From Bacillus sp. AFS006103 (GTDB lineage: Bacteria > Bacillota > Bacilli > Bacillales > Cytobacillaceae): 64,000 nucleotides of DNA. The notes under the pieces were generated by a model, which was not told where the DNA came from, did no database searches, and saw only the letters and a program-made list of their open reading frames with translations. Position numbers and translations under genes: made by a program. The DNA lies in the NCBI GenBank assembly GCA_002559145.1, contig NTXX01000011.1:3855-67854 (forward strand), given 5' to 3'. Below, piece by piece: positions 45,882-55,541 of the stretch; positions within the stretch are counted from its first letter, which is position 1; the number at the start of each line of letters is the position of its first letter.

Positions 45882-46940
45882 ATGAAAAGGCTTGCAAAGT
45901 GGCGTTTGATTTCGTTGTTTGGAATTTTAGCGCTTGTACTCTCCGGATGTGGCGAACCGTACCTTTCCGCGTTAAAGCCAGCCGGTGAAGTTGCAGACAT
46001 GCAATATGATTTAATGAAGCTAAGTACATTAATTATGGTTGGGGTAATCGTTATTGTAATGGTCATATTCTTTATAGTAATGGTTCGTTTTAGAAGGAAG
46101 GATGACAAGATTCCAAAACAGGTAGAAGGGAGTCACAAATTAGAAATTATTTGGACTGCTGTACCTATTCTTTTACTATTAATTCTTGCCGTTCCTACTG
46201 TAGCTGCAACATTTAAACTTGCAGACGTATCTCCAATGGATAAGAAAAATACTAAGGCGCTTGTTATTAATGTTCGATCACATTTATACTGGTGGGATTT
46301 TGAATATCCTGGTCAGAAGATTGTGACAAGTCAGGATTTAGTCGTCCCTACAGATGAAAAAGTTTATTTCAATTTAAAATCTTCCGATGTTAAACATTCA
46401 TTTTGGATTCCAGCAGTTGGTGGTAAGTTGGATACGAATACTGAAAATGTTAATAAATTCTGGTTAGAGTTTGATGATAAACGAGCAAATAAAGCAGGTA
46501 ATCTTTTTTATGGGAAATGTGCAGAACTTTGCGGACCATCACATGCTTTGATGGACTTTAAAGTTAAAGCAATCAGTCGAGACAAATTTGATGCCTGGGT
46601 TACCTCGATGCAGAATGTGAAAGAACCACAAAAAGCTCAAGGTACTGTGGCTGCTCAAGGTCAAGAAATATTTAATCAAAGCTGTATTGGCTGTCATGCC
46701 GTTACACCTTCAAATAAAATGCCTGAAACTGCACGTCTGGCACCAAACTTATCAAACTTTGGTGATCGATCTCGTGTAGCCGGTGTTTTAGACCATAATA
46801 AAAAAGAATTAAAAAATTGGATCCGTAATCCAGAAACCTATAAACCAGGTAACATGATGACTGGTAAATACCCGGAAATGTCTGAAGAACAGCTTGATGC
46901 ATTAGCTGAGTATTTAATGGGCTTAAAGGCTCAGCAATAA
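45882..46940 (+). CDS. ctaC: caa3 oxidase subunit II with fused cytochrome c domain
   Basis: A 352-residue lipoprotein-type subunit II: signal ending LVLSGCG, two membrane helices, a CuA domain (CAELCGPSHALM with Cys, Cys, His and Met ligands), then a cytochrome c domain (heme motif CIGCH, axial Met near GNMMTGKYPEM). The cytochrome fusion marks this as a caa3-type oxidase that takes electrons directly from cytochrome c domains. Confidence 0.97.
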   Translation: MKRLAKWRLISLFGILALVLSGCGEPYLSALKPAGEVADMQYDLMKLSTLIMVGVIVIVMVIFFIVMVRFRRKDDKIPKQVEGSHKLEIIWTAVPILLLLILAVPTVAATFKLADVSPMDKKNTKALVINVRSHLYWWDFEYPGQKIVTSQDLVVPTDEKVYFNLKSSDVKHSFWIPAVGGKLDTNTENVNKFWLEFDDKRANKAGNLFYGKCAELCGPSHALMDFKVKAISRDKFDAWVTSMQNVKEPQKAQGTVAAQGQEIFNQSCIGCHAVTPSNKMPETARLAPNLSNFGDRSRVAGVLDHNKKELKNWIRNPETYKPGNMMTGKYPEMSEEQLDALAEYLMGLKAQQ

Positions 46941-46971
46941 AAGGGGAATTGGTAGAAAGGGAGGTAAAATT

Positions 46972-48843
46972 GTGAGTACCTATGCTCAAAAAAAGGGATT
47001 TGGCGCGACTTTATGGGACTTTTTAACAACAGTGGACCATAAAAAAATCGCCATCCTATATCTTATTGCAGGTGGATTTTTCTTCTTAGTAGGCGGACTT
47101 GAGGCAGTATTTATCCGTATCCAGCTTGCAGTACCTAATAATGATTTTGTAAGTGCAGGTTTATATAATGAAATTTTAACAATGCATGGAACCACGATGA
47201 TTTTCTTGGCGGCAATGCCATTGGTTTTTGCTTTTATGAATGCCGTCATGCCATTACAAATTGGAGCACGCGATGTTGCCTTTCCATTTGTTAATGCACT
47301 AGGATTTTGGTTGTTCTTTTTTGGTGGAATCTTCCTAAACCTTTCTTGGTTTTTAGGAGGAGCACCTGATGCAGGTTGGACATCTTACGCATCACTTGCA
47401 CTTCATTCACAAGGGCATGGTGTAGACTTCTATATCTTAGGATTACAGATCTCCGGTATTGGAACCTTGATTGGTGGTATTAACTTCCTAGTTACTATCA
47501 TTAACATGCGTGCTCCGGGTATGACATATATGAGAATGCCATTGTTTACATGGACGACTTTTGTAACTTCAGCTCTAATTTTATTTGCATTTCCTCCATT
47601 AACAGTTGGTTTAGTATTAATGATGTTTGATCGATTGTTTGGCGCGAATTTCTTTGATGTCACTATGGGTGGTAATACCGTTATTTGGGAACATCTTTTC
47701 TGGATTTTCGGACATCCTGAAGTATATATTTTAGTACTTCCTGCGTTTGGTATTTTCTCGGAAATTTTTCCAATGTTCTCAAGAAAACGGTTGTTTGGTT
47801 ATTCATCAATGGTTTTTGCAACTGTTTTAATTGGGTTCCTAGGCTTCATGGTTTGGGCACACCATATGTTCACAACTGGTTTAGGACCAGTCGCTAATGC
47901 AATCTTTGCTGTTGCAACAATGGCTATTGGTGTACCTACAGGTATTAAAATCTTTAACTGGCTGTTAACAATGTGGGGCGGTAGTGTTAAATTTACAACT
48001 CCAATGCTCTACGCTTTTGCTTTTATCCCGTCATTTGTTGCCGGTGGGGTAACAGGTGTAATGCTTGCATCTGCAGCAGCTGACTATCAGTATCATGATA
48101 CTTATTTCGTAGTTGCTCACTTCCACTATGTAATTGTTGGTGGGGTTGTATTTGCAGTCCTTGCAGGGACACATCTTTATTGGCCTAAAATGTTCGGTAC
48201 GATGTTAAATGAGACATTAGGGAAGATTACATTCTGGTTATTCTTTATCGGTTTCCATTTAACATTCTTTATTCAGCATTTCTTAGGCTTATGGGGAATG
48301 CCAAGACGTGTATTCACATACCTTCCTGGCCAAGGATTTAGCTCTGCAAATATGGTAAGTTCCGTGGGTGCGTTATTTATGTCGTTGGGAGTATTAGTCC
48401 TTCTCTATAACGTCATTATGACATCCGTGAAAAATGTTAGAGTTGGCAATGACCCATGGGGAGATGGCCGAACACTTGAATGGTCTATTCCTTCACCTCC
48501 TCCTTTTTATAACTTTAAGCAACTCCCACTTGTTCGTGGTTTAGATGCTTACTGGTTAGAAAAAATGGATGGTAAAAAGGGAATGACTCCAGCTGAACCG
48601 CTTGGTGATATTCATATGCCAAATTCTTCATTTTTACCGTTTACGATGGCCATGGGATTATTCATTGCAGCCTTTGGTGCAATGTACCATGTAAATGATA
48701 AAGCGTGGGCATTACCAGTATTGATCATTGGATTATTAGTAACTTTTGGTTCCATGTTCTTACGTTCAGTGAAGGATGATCATGGATTCCATATTCATAA
48801 GGAAGATTTAATGGATGAGGATGATAAGGGGGTTAAGGCATAA
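46972..48843 (+). CDS. ctaD: caa3 oxidase subunit I
   Basis: A 623-residue heme-copper oxidase core with at least twelve helices. Low-spin heme and CuB ligands are in TMHGTTMIF, FGHPEVYI (His-Glu-Val-Tyr cross-link motif), AHHMFTTG and HDTYFVVAHFHYV. It reduces oxygen to water and pumps protons. Starts at GTG after AGGGAGGT. Its stop codon shares the A of the ctaE start. Confidence 0.97.
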   Translation: MSTYAQKKGFGATLWDFLTTVDHKKIAILYLIAGGFFFLVGGLEAVFIRIQLAVPNNDFVSAGLYNEILTMHGTTMIFLAAMPLVFAFMNAVMPLQIGARDVAFPFVNALGFWLFFFGGIFLNLSWFLGGAPDAGWTSYASLALHSQGHGVDFYILGLQISGIGTLIGGINFLVTIINMRAPGMTYMRMPLFTWTTFVTSALILFAFPPLTVGLVLMMFDRLFGANFFDVTMGGNTVIWEHLFWIFGHPEVYILVLPAFGIFSEIFPMFSRKRLFGYSSMVFATVLIGFLGFMVWAHHMFTTGLGPVANAIFAVATMAIGVPTGIKIFNWLLTMWGGSVKFTTPMLYAFAFIPSFVAGGVTGVMLASAAADYQYHDTYFVVAHFHYVIVGGVVFAVLAGTHLYWPKMFGTMLNETLGKITFWLFFIGFHLTFFIQHFLGLWGMPRRVFTYLPGQGFSSANMVSSVGALFMSLGVLVLLYNVIMTSVKNVRVGNDPWGDGRTLEWSIPSPPPFYNFKQLPLVRGLDAYWLEKMDGKKGMTPAEPLGDIHMPNSSFLPFTMAMGLFIAAFGAMYHVNDKAWALPVLIIGLLVTFGSMFLRSVKDDHGFHIHKEDLMDEDDKGVKA

Positions 48844-49469
48844 TGCACGCTGATGAAAAATTTACTTATGAAACTTGGCCTGCTGCGCCAGAAAAATCAA
48901 CCCTTGAATCAAAAAATAAATTCTTAGGATTTTGGTTTTTCTTGGGTGGAGAGACGGTTCTTTTTGCCTCTCTCTTTGCCACTTACCTTGCATTAAAGGA
49001 TAAAGTTCCAAGTACAACTCACCATTTAGCAAAGGATTTATTTGAATTACCGTTAACATTTGTCGCTACGATGCTATTGTTAACTAGCTCATTAACAAGT
49101 GTTTACGCGATGTACCATATGAAGAACTTTGCCTTCAAAAAAATGATGGTTTGGCTTGGACTTACAGCACTTTTAGGTGCAGGTTTCTTAGGACTTGAGG
49201 TTTATGAGTTTACCCATTATGTTCATGAAGGGCATACATTTACAAGTAGTGCTTTCGGATCTGCTTTCTACACATTAGTTGGTTTTCACGGAGGTCACGT
49301 TGCCTTTGGTCTACTTTGGTGTCTAACATTAATGTTTAGAAATTCTAAACGTGGCTTAGACCTTTACAACGCGCCGAAATTCTATGTATTTAGTTTATAT
49401 TGGCATTTTATCGATGTTGTTTGGGTATTTATCTTTACAGTAGTATATTTAATGGGAATGGTGGGATAA
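48843..49469 (+). CDS. ctaE: caa3 oxidase subunit III
   Basis: A 208-residue COX III-type protein with five helices, including FWFFLGGETVLFASLFATYLA and FHGGHVAFGLLW. The ATG overlaps the ctaD TAA by one base, so translation is coupled; AAGGGGGTT lies inside the end of ctaD. Confidence 0.95.
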   Translation: MHADEKFTYETWPAAPEKSTLESKNKFLGFWFFLGGETVLFASLFATYLALKDKVPSTTHHLAKDLFELPLTFVATMLLLTSSLTSVYAMYHMKNFAFKKMMVWLGLTALLGAGFLGLEVYEFTHYVHEGHTFTSSAFGSAFYTLVGFHGGHVAFGLLWCLTLMFRNSKRGLDLYNAPKFYVFSLYWHFIDVVWVFIFTVVYLMGMVG

Positions 49470-49473
49470 GCTG

Positions 49474-49809
49474 ATGGCAAATCAACAGTTAAATTCAGGT
49501 AACCCAAGAGTTGACATTGAATATCGTCGCAAGAAAAATGCAGAAGAAATGAGATATCAATTGGTTTCATTTGCGTTAATGATTTTCTTGACGCTCATTG
49601 CTTTTTCTGCTGTTTATATAAAAGGATTTACTGCATGGTTTACAGTTCCATTTATTATCCTTTTAGCTGTTGTGCAGGTAATTTTTCAATTATATTATTT
49701 CATGCATATGAGTCACAAAGGACATGAAGCTCCTTCACTCTTTTTGTACTCAGGTGTGTTGGTAGGTGCAGTCACTATTCTTGCATTTACAACTATTATT
49801 TGGTGGTAA
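49474..49809 (+). CDS. ctaF: caa3 oxidase subunit IV (CtaF)
   Basis: A 111-residue small subunit with three helices and the motif YYFMHMSHKGHE. It belongs to the bacterial cytochrome c oxidase subunit IVB family. It is four bases after ctaE and followed by a strong terminator. Confidence 0.92.
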   Translation: MANQQLNSGNPRVDIEYRRKKNAEEMRYQLVSFALMIFLTLIAFSAVYIKGFTAWFTVPFIILLAVVQVIFQLYYFMHMSHKGHEAPSLFLYSGVLVGAVTILAFTTIIWW

Positions 49810-49814
49810 TATGT

Positions 49815-49850
49815 AAAAAAGAAAATCGGCTTAGGCCGATTTTCTTTTTT
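49815..49850 (+). terminator. ctaBCDEF terminator
   Basis: A perfect 16-bp AAAAAAGAAAATCGGC/GCCGATTTTCTTTTTT stem with a four-base loop. Confidence 0.9.
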
Positions 49851-49949
49851 AACAGTATGTATATAGAAGGTTCCATTTCTTTGCTAATCGTTTTGTCCAA
49901 GGGTATAATATAGTCAATAATTCTTCTAATTCATAATGAGGTGATTTGG

Positions 49950-50855
49950 GTGCTTACATTAGATATATTCGGTTTTAAAGCACTTTGGAGCCCGTATTTT
50001 TTACTGATCTTAATAGCCATTACTGTAGGGTATTTTGTTCTTACCACAAAATACAGAAGCTTATTTTTAGATAGTGAGCCTTTAACAAAAAAACAAGGTG
50101 GTTTATTTTTATTATCGATGATCCTGCTTTATGCTATTAAAGGATCTCCAATCGATTTATTAGCCCACCTTATGTTTTGGGTCCACATGATACAAATGGC
50201 TGCTTTAGTTTTAGTCGTTCCACCAATTTTTATCTTAAGTATTCCGAACTGGTTTTGGAGAAAAATATTTAGCAATGGGGTAGTTAATTCCGTTTTTGTG
50301 GTGTTAACCAAGCCACTCATTGCATTGATAGTTTTTAATGGATTATTTTCCTTTTATCATGTGCCTATGATTTTCGATCATGTTATGCAAAATGTATGGT
50401 TGCATGCTGGCTACTCTATACTTCTATTTATTGTAGCCACCTTCATGTGGTGGCCTTTACTTAATCAAATGCCTGATCATCAGACTTTAAGCGGACTGAA
50501 AAAGGTTGGATATATTTTTGCTGATGGAATTTTATTAACCCCTGCTTGCGCTTTAATTATTTTTGCAGATACACCCATGTATGGGACCTATTCTGATCCA
50601 CATGTGTGGGGACAAGTTATGAGCCTTTGCGTAGGTACTGCCAATTTCGAAAGCTTAAATTTGAGTGGTCCTGAACTTTTTAGTTCCATGTCCTTACTAC
50701 ATGACCAGCAACTTGGTGGAGTATTAATGAAGATTATTCAAGAAATCATTTATGGAGTTATCCTAGGGCATGTTTTCTTTGAATGGTACCGTAAGGACCA
50801 GGCTGATTCTGAACGAGAAATGAAACAAACCTTAAATCCATCACTAATCAAATAA
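49950..50855 (+). CDS. ctaG: Cytochrome c oxidase assembly factor CtaG
   Basis: About 301 residues with seven membrane helices (LDIFGFKALWSPYF; HLMFWVHMIQMAALVLVVPPIFIL; MWWPLLNQMPDHQTL). It is the caa3_CtaG family, required in B. subtilis for active caa3 oxidase and thought to deliver copper. I chose the GTG six bases after GAGGTG. It has its own terminator. Confidence 0.92.
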   Translation: MLTLDIFGFKALWSPYFLLILIAITVGYFVLTTKYRSLFLDSEPLTKKQGGLFLLSMILLYAIKGSPIDLLAHLMFWVHMIQMAALVLVVPPIFILSIPNWFWRKIFSNGVVNSVFVVLTKPLIALIVFNGLFSFYHVPMIFDHVMQNVWLHAGYSILLFIVATFMWWPLLNQMPDHQTLSGLKKVGYIFADGILLTPACALIIFADTPMYGTYSDPHVWGQVMSLCVGTANFESLNLSGPELFSSMSLLHDQQLGGVLMKIIQEIIYGVILGHVFFEWYRKDQADSEREMKQTLNPSLIK

Positions 50856-50882
50856 ATCTCCCTCTTATAGGGAGATTTTTTA
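50854..50882 (+). terminator. ctaG terminator
   Basis: An AAATCTCCCT/AGGGAGATTT stem with a five-base loop is followed by TTTTA. Confidence 0.85.
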
Positions 50883-50973
50883 CTGATTACTATGATTTTA
50901 ATGTTATTTGTTGAAAAACTAGTTTAGTTACACTAAGATTGTTCTAGAATATATGAAAAGAGAGGATTTTTGA

Positions 50974-51438
50974 ATGAATTCCTTACCGATTTTACCGACA
51001 ATCAGTACATCCTTTATTGTATTAAGTGCTATTACCGTTGCTATTGGTTGGTGGCAAATCAAGCAAAGAAAGATTGAATCTCACAAAAAGACGATGTTTA
51101 TTGCGGCTATTTTTGCTGTTATCTTCTTTATTATCTATGCTTCTCGAACACTATTTATTGGGAATACTTCTTTTGGAGGTCCTGATGATATTAAAAAATA
51201 TTACACTATATTTTTAATATTTCATATTACTCTTGCAACTACGGGGGCTGGATTCGGGATTGGATCTATCATGACAGGATACAAAAACAAACTTGCTATC
51301 CATCGCAAGCTTGGACCACTAACTAGTTTTATTTGGTTCTTTACTGCCATCACAGGTGTAGCCGTTTACCTATTGTTATACGTATTTTATCAAGGCGGCG
51401 AGACAACATCGATGATAAAAGCAATTCTTGGCCTCTAG
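50974..51438 (+). CDS. YozB-like DUF420 membrane protein
   Basis: A 154-residue protein with four to five helices and conserved His residues (IFHITLATTGAGFGIGSIM; AIHRKLGPLTSFIWFFTAITGVAVYLLLY). It resembles DUF420/YozB, which often accompany heme-copper oxidases and CtaG. The conserved His suggest metal or heme binding. Its place directly after ctaG supports a role in oxidase assembly, but this is inference. Confidence 0.8.
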   Translation: MNSLPILPTISTSFIVLSAITVAIGWWQIKQRKIESHKKTMFIAAIFAVIFFIIYASRTLFIGNTSFGGPDDIKKYYTIFLIFHITLATTGAGFGIGSIMTGYKNKLAIHRKLGPLTSFIWFFTAITGVAVYLLLYVFYQGGETTSMIKAILGL

Positions 51439-51452
51439 AATTAATTATGTAA

Positions 51453-51492
51453 AATAATAAAAGACGCATAAATCTATGCGTCTTTTATTATT
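51453..51492. terminator. Bidirectional terminator between yozB-like gene and ylbA
   Basis: A perfect 18-bp AATAATAAAAGACGCATA/TATGCGTCTTTTATTATT stem with a four-base loop. Confidence 0.9.
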
Positions 51493-51494
51493 GC

Positions 51495-51857
51495 TTATAA
51501 GGCGAATTTACTGATCTCAGTTTTAACTTCATCAAGTATTTTTTTACATTGATTCACGAGAGAGGTTGGGAAAGTTTCGCCTTCACCATATTCAACACCA
51601 TGTGGATAATAATGTTTGCCAAGTAGTGGGGTCATTAATTGAATGGTTGCCTTATCAGCACCAATGTCGCCCTCAATTGCATGGCCACGAACACGCAGGT
51701 AAAATACACCTTCTCTTAATTCAAACTTGCGGTCGTATGTAACACGTTCGTAGTCCCATTGTCCCTCTCGAACTAAACCGTGATCTAGCATTACCTCATC
51801 TAAACGGTTTAAGTCAGCCTTTAACTTTTCAAATTCGGTATTCTCAAATTTCATCAT
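51495..51857 (-). CDS. ylbA: YugN-like family protein (YlbA)
   Basis: A 120-residue soluble protein with the pattern DHGLVREGQWDYERVTYDRKFELREGVFYLRVRG, typical of the YugN-like family. YlbA of B. subtilis holds this place and length, by memory. Function unknown. GGAGGGATTA precedes the ATG. Confidence 0.75.
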   Translation of the reverse strand: MMKFENTEFEKLKADLNRLDEVMLDHGLVREGQWDYERVTYDRKFELREGVFYLRVRGHAIEGDIGADKATIQLMTPLLGKHYYPHGVEYGEGETFPTSLVNQCKKILDEVKTEISKFAL

Positions 51858-52040
51858 TAATCCCTCCTAAAAACAATACCATTGCCCCTATGTTTCCTAT
51901 TTCAATAGTAAAGCAATATAATTCAATTTAATAATAGTTGAAAATGTAGCAACTTGCAATGAATTCATACAACGAATAAAACATTCTTGATTGGAAAAAC
52001 TAGAAAAATGTAAGAAGCAAAAATACATGGGGGTAGTAAT

Positions 52041-52472
52041 ATGGAAAAAATCAAAGATATCATGACAAGTGATGTTGAAAGTTGCACGTTATTGGATAAT
52101 GTCTATGAAGTTGCTTTAAAAATGAAACAGCTTAATGTAGGGGCCATTCCGATTGTTGATAAGGAACAGCTAGTAGGTATGATTACAGACCGTGATATTG
52201 TTATTCGAGGAGTTGCTGAAAAACATCCTGGTTCAACCAAAGTCGAGGATATCATGAGTAATAACCTTATTACCATATCAACTGATGCCACGAGCAAAGA
52301 GGCTGCAAAGTTAATGTCAGAACATCAAATTAGACGATTACCAGTGGTAGAGGAAGGAAAGTTAATCGGGATCGTTTCCCTTGGAGATTTCGCCGTTCAT
52401 GAATTAACGGATGATCAGGCTAAAGTAGCATTAACGGAAATATCTGAGCAAAGCTTTAACGGAGTCCAATAA
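52041..52472 (+). CDS. ylbB: CBS-domain protein YlbB
   Basis: A 143-residue protein of two CBS modules (IKDIMTSDVESCTLLDNVYE; VEDIMSNNLITISTDATSKEAAKLM; each ending in a GMITDRD- or GIVSLGD-type strand). It probably senses an adenylate; ligand unknown. Similar to YlbB (about 148 aa). Terminator follows. Confidence 0.85.
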   Translation: MEKIKDIMTSDVESCTLLDNVYEVALKMKQLNVGAIPIVDKEQLVGMITDRDIVIRGVAEKHPGSTKVEDIMSNNLITISTDATSKEAAKLMSEHQIRRLPVVEEGKLIGIVSLGDFAVHELTDDQAKVALTEISEQSFNGVQ

Positions 52473-52511
52473 TCAAAATTATTATATAAATAAAATAGTT
52501 TTACGAAAATG

Positions 52512-52542
52512 AAACAGGTACTCATAGTACCTGTTTTCTTTT
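52512..52542 (+). terminator. ylbB terminator
   Basis: An AAACAGGTAC/GTACCTGTTT stem is followed by TCTTTT. Confidence 0.8.
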
Positions 52543-52654
52543 AATCATTTCATTTGACTGACATTTTTGATAATGCCTATTACTATTCATGATATAAATG
52601 ATATAATAATTTTATCTATACATATAATGATAGAAAAAGTAATAGAGAGGGTGA

Positions 52655-53734
52655 ATGCCTCTGCGTATACTGTCTAGAATACTTATCCTTTCAGCCGTTT
52701 TTTTAACCATTGGTTTTTATGCAAGTATAAATGATAATAATGATGGTAATATTTTGATCAAAGAAGATCATACGACAGAAATGAAACCAGCCAACACACA
52801 AATTCCTGATTTAAAGCAAAGTAAAAAAATATCCTCTGAAAAACCGAAAGAGGGCTTAGCAATATTGATTGGGAAAAATTTATCTGAACTACAAAAAAAA
52901 CTTGGAACACCAACGAGAATTGATGAGTCCATGTATGGCTATCAGTGGTACATCTATAATCACGACCATAAAAATTATCTGCAAGTTGGTGTTGAAAATA
53001 AGCGTGTAGTGACGATTTTTGCCCTTGGTCAAAATCTAGATGTGGCCCCGTTTGAAATAGGCCAGCCTGTTGAGGAAATTTTTAATACCCAATTTATTGA
53101 TACTAATATTAATCTTGAATATAGAGGGAATACCTATCGCTTTGAATTAAACGATACCGATTTAAATCTTCGGCCAATGGTACAATTAGGTGATATATAC
53201 GTCCAGCTATATTTTGATAAGTTTACCGGCAATCTTTCAAGTGTACGTTTCCTGAATGCAGAAACACTAATTAAACAACGCCCATATGAACTTGTTTATA
53301 GTGGAATCTTAATTCAAGCCCCTGTAATTTCCGAGGAATTACAGCGTACAATTGAAGAAGATGCGGAACAAGAGATATTTGATATAACCAATGTCTTACG
53401 GGCAAGGCATAAACTAAATGAATTAAAATGGGATGAAAATACAGCGGAGGCTGCGTTCAAGCATAGTAAGGATATGTCTGAGAACAATGATTTTTCACAC
53501 ACCTCTAAGAAGTTTGGAGACCTTTCCAAGCGATTGAAAACAGCACAGGTGGTCTACAAAGCAGCCGGGGAGAATATTGCAGCCAATTATACCGATGGAC
53601 CTGCAGTTGTCGAGGGTTGGTTAAATAGTAAGGGACATCGTGAATCACTGTTAAATAAGGATTTTTCACACCTTGGTGTTGGAGTATATCAGAAGTACTA
53701 TACACAAAACTTTATTCAAAAAACAGAACAATAA
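52655..53734 (+). CDS. ylbC: YlbC: CAP/SCP-domain exported protein
   Basis: A 359-residue protein. An N-terminal signal anchor (LSRILILSAVFLTIGFYA) is followed by a CAP-associated domain (LIGKNLSELQKKLGTPTRI; YGYQWYIYNH) and a C-terminal CAP/SCP domain (VLRARHKLNELKWDENTAEAAFKHSKDM; GENIAANYTDGPAVVEGWLNSKGHRESLL). Function unknown; such proteins occur at the spore or cell surface. GAGAGGGTGA precedes the ATG. Confidence 0.87.
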   Translation: MPLRILSRILILSAVFLTIGFYASINDNNDGNILIKEDHTTEMKPANTQIPDLKQSKKISSEKPKEGLAILIGKNLSELQKKLGTPTRIDESMYGYQWYIYNHDHKNYLQVGVENKRVVTIFALGQNLDVAPFEIGQPVEEIFNTQFIDTNINLEYRGNTYRFELNDTDLNLRPMVQLGDIYVQLYFDKFTGNLSSVRFLNAETLIKQRPYELVYSGILIQAPVISEELQRTIEEDAEQEIFDITNVLRARHKLNELKWDENTAEAAFKHSKDMSENNDFSHTSKKFGDLSKRLKTAQVVYKAAGENIAANYTDGPAVVEGWLNSKGHRESLLNKDFSHLGVGVYQKYYTQNFIQKTEQ

Positions 53735-53736
53735 AT

Positions 53737-53768
53737 GAAAAAAGGTGACCACTTGGTCACCTTTTTTC
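53737..53768. terminator. Bidirectional terminator after ylbC
   Basis: A perfect 14-bp GAAAAAAGGTGACC/GGTCACCTTTTTTC stem with a four-base loop; it overlaps the stop codon of the convergent gene. Confidence 0.9.
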
Positions 53769-54116
53769 AACTTTATATTCATTAAATAAAAATTTATTGT
53801 TATCCCAGGTTCCATACACCCGTATCACATCCCCTATTTGAAAGGACTCTTTTTTGAAGTGGTTGGTTACGGGTGTTATCTTTTGAGTTGTTATTAATCT
53901 TGTTTCTGTTTGCAGCTTTAATGACTGGACATAAATGTTGCGGTGATAGTAAAAACGTTGTTTTTCCTCTGAAATGTCTTTAATTTCCCCCGTCAAGATT
54001 GCTTCTTGATTTACAAAGCCAGAATTAAGCCACTTCCTATCATTCTCCCTCATTTCTTTTTTTGTAAGGAAAAAAAAGTAAAGGCAAATTATTGGGATAA
54101 CAATAGCGGTGACCAT
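53757..54116 (-). CDS. Small membrane-anchored protein of unknown function
   Basis: I do not recognise it. A 119-residue protein with one N-terminal helix (VTAIVIPIICLYFFFL) and then a basic, beta-rich domain (EAILTGEIKDISEEKQRFYYHRNIYVQSL; FQIGDVIRVYGTWDNNKFLFNEYKV) that reads like an OB or NfeD-type barrel. AAGGAG lies eleven bases before the ATG. Next to the thioesterase gene, 23 bases away in the same direction, so they may be co-transcribed. Confidence 0.6.
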   Translation of the reverse strand: MVTAIVIPIICLYFFFLTKKEMRENDRKWLNSGFVNQEAILTGEIKDISEEKQRFYYHRNIYVQSLKLQTETRLITTQKITPVTNHFKKESFQIGDVIRVYGTWDNNKFLFNEYKVEKR

Positions 54117-54139
54117 GTTTGATCAAACTCCTTCAATCA

Positions 54140-54655
54140 TTATTTACTGATGGTAAAGAAAGTACCTGTTGCATAAGCGATTTTTTTTCCGTCAGCACGA
54201 TAAGCTTCCCCTGAAATAACCATTGTTTTAGTGCCTTTATGTACAACCTCTGCCTTACATCGAAGTGTTTCTCCAATACCTGGTGCAATGTAATGGATAT
54301 TTAATTGATTTGTTACAGCCCCAAATCCTTCTGGCTGAAGATAATTAGCTAAACTCCCCATCGCTGTATCAAGGACGGTTGCCGTCATTCCTCCATGGAG
54401 TATATTTAGGTTATTATTGAGAACTGGGTGTAAAGGAATCGTTATTTCACAACTTGTCTCATCTATTTTTCTCTCCATGTGGAGAATTCCGTCAATATAG
54501 GTGCTGTTGTTCTGAATTTTTCTTTGGAATCCTTCTAAAAGTTGGGCTAGGGAATTTAAGTCTTCCTCTGAACCACCTTCGATACAAGTTTCAAATAATT
54601 GACGTAATTCATCTTTCAAAATCTTTTCCTCCCACATTTCTTTGTCTTTTGACAT
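54140..54655 (-). CDS. PaaI-like hot-dog thioesterase
   Basis: About 171 residues. The last ~120 are a hot-dog fold of the PaaI/YiiD type: HPVLNNNLNILHGGMTATVLDTAMGSLA contains the HGG catalytic motif with Asp, followed by VTNQLNIHYIAPG. It should hydrolyse acyl-CoA thioesters. The N-terminal ~50 residues are a helical extension. The start (ATG of MSKDKEMW) is uncertain, since no good Shine-Dalgarno sequence is visible. Divergent from ylbD. Confidence 0.78.
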   Translation of the reverse strand: MSKDKEMWEEKILKDELRQLFETCIEGGSEEDLNSLAQLLEGFQRKIQNNSTYIDGILHMERKIDETSCEITIPLHPVLNNNLNILHGGMTATVLDTAMGSLANYLQPEGFGAVTNQLNIHYIAPGIGETLRCKAEVVHKGTKTMVISGEAYRADGKKIAYATGTFFTISK

Positions 54656-54767
54656 CTTACCATTTACCAGGAAATTATTAAATATATTCAACTTGATGGG
54701 AGCAATCACATTTGTAAAATTATTTCATATTCTATTATTGGCATTAATATGGGCTGAGGTGAGAAAA

Positions 54768-55172
54768 GTGGCAGAAAAAAAATTACACCCTTCCGTGTTA
54801 CAATTTAAAGAATTTGTAAAAAATAACCCGAAAATTATCCAAGAAGTCCGGAAAGGGAAATCGACCTGGCAGGAGTTATATGAAGATTGGTATTTATTAG
54901 GTGAGGATGATAGTCGCTGGGAAACAATTGGAACTGTCAATGTTTCAGAAAGTGACAGCAGCGTAGAATCTAAAGGGGATTGGATGTCCAGTATTGTTAG
55001 TATGGTAAAGAAAATGGACCCAAATCAAGTGCAAAACCATATTAATAACTTAAGTCAGGCCCTTGGTGCAATTCAAGGAGTAATTACACAGTTTCAAGGC
55101 AATAATCCGGCAGTGGGGTCTGTGAAGCCGTCGGAAGGACCTAAAAATCCATTTGTATTTAGAAAAGATTGA
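54768..55172 (+). CDS. ylbD: YlbD-like spore coat protein
   Basis: A 134-residue protein (B. subtilis YlbD about 132) beginning VAEKKLHPSVLQFKEFVKNNPKII, with a charged centre (WQELYEDWYLLGEDDSRW) and a Gln/Asn-rich tail. YlbD has been reported as a spore coat protein. Starts at GTG after GAGGTGA; the open frame extends 42 codons further upstream without support and overlaps the divergent gene. Followed by ylbE after 20 bases. Confidence 0.82.
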   Translation: MAEKKLHPSVLQFKEFVKNNPKIIQEVRKGKSTWQELYEDWYLLGEDDSRWETIGTVNVSESDSSVESKGDWMSSIVSMVKKMDPNQVQNHINNLSQALGAIQGVITQFQGNNPAVGSVKPSEGPKNPFVFRKD

Positions 55173-55192
55173 GAGAAAGGAACTTTAAACTA

Positions 55193-55432
55193 ATGCGAAG
55201 AGATGTGCTTGAATATATCGAAGGTCAAAAGGACCTAAAACAATTTATTCGTGAACAGCCAATCTGGTATCGAAAGCTTTCTCGGAATCCCTATGAATTA
55301 CAGACACTTGAAATTGAATCGTTACATTATTATAAAAAGACCATTCCAGACCAGGTTAATAAATTTTCAAATAGTGTACAAATGGCTTCGATGATGTATC
55401 ACATGTTTCAAGCGATGAAAAATCAAAATTAA
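55193..55432 (+). CDS. ylbE: YlbE-like protein
   Basis: A 79-residue basic protein, the same length as B. subtilis YlbE (RRDVLEYIEGQKDLKQFIREQPIWYRKLSRNP; QTLEIESLHYYKKTIP). Function unknown. ATG lies eleven bases after AAAGGA. It probably forms an operon with ylbD. Confidence 0.82.
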   Translation: MRRDVLEYIEGQKDLKQFIREQPIWYRKLSRNPYELQTLEIESLHYYKKTIPDQVNKFSNSVQMASMMYHMFQAMKNQN

Positions 55433-55541
55433 CTTAAGTCACATTATCCATCATGTGGCTTTTTTTGTGCGAGAAAGAGAAGTGGAGACTAAAAAATTAG
55501 ATGAGGGCGAACAATACAAGCAAAAGAAGGAGTGAAATGAA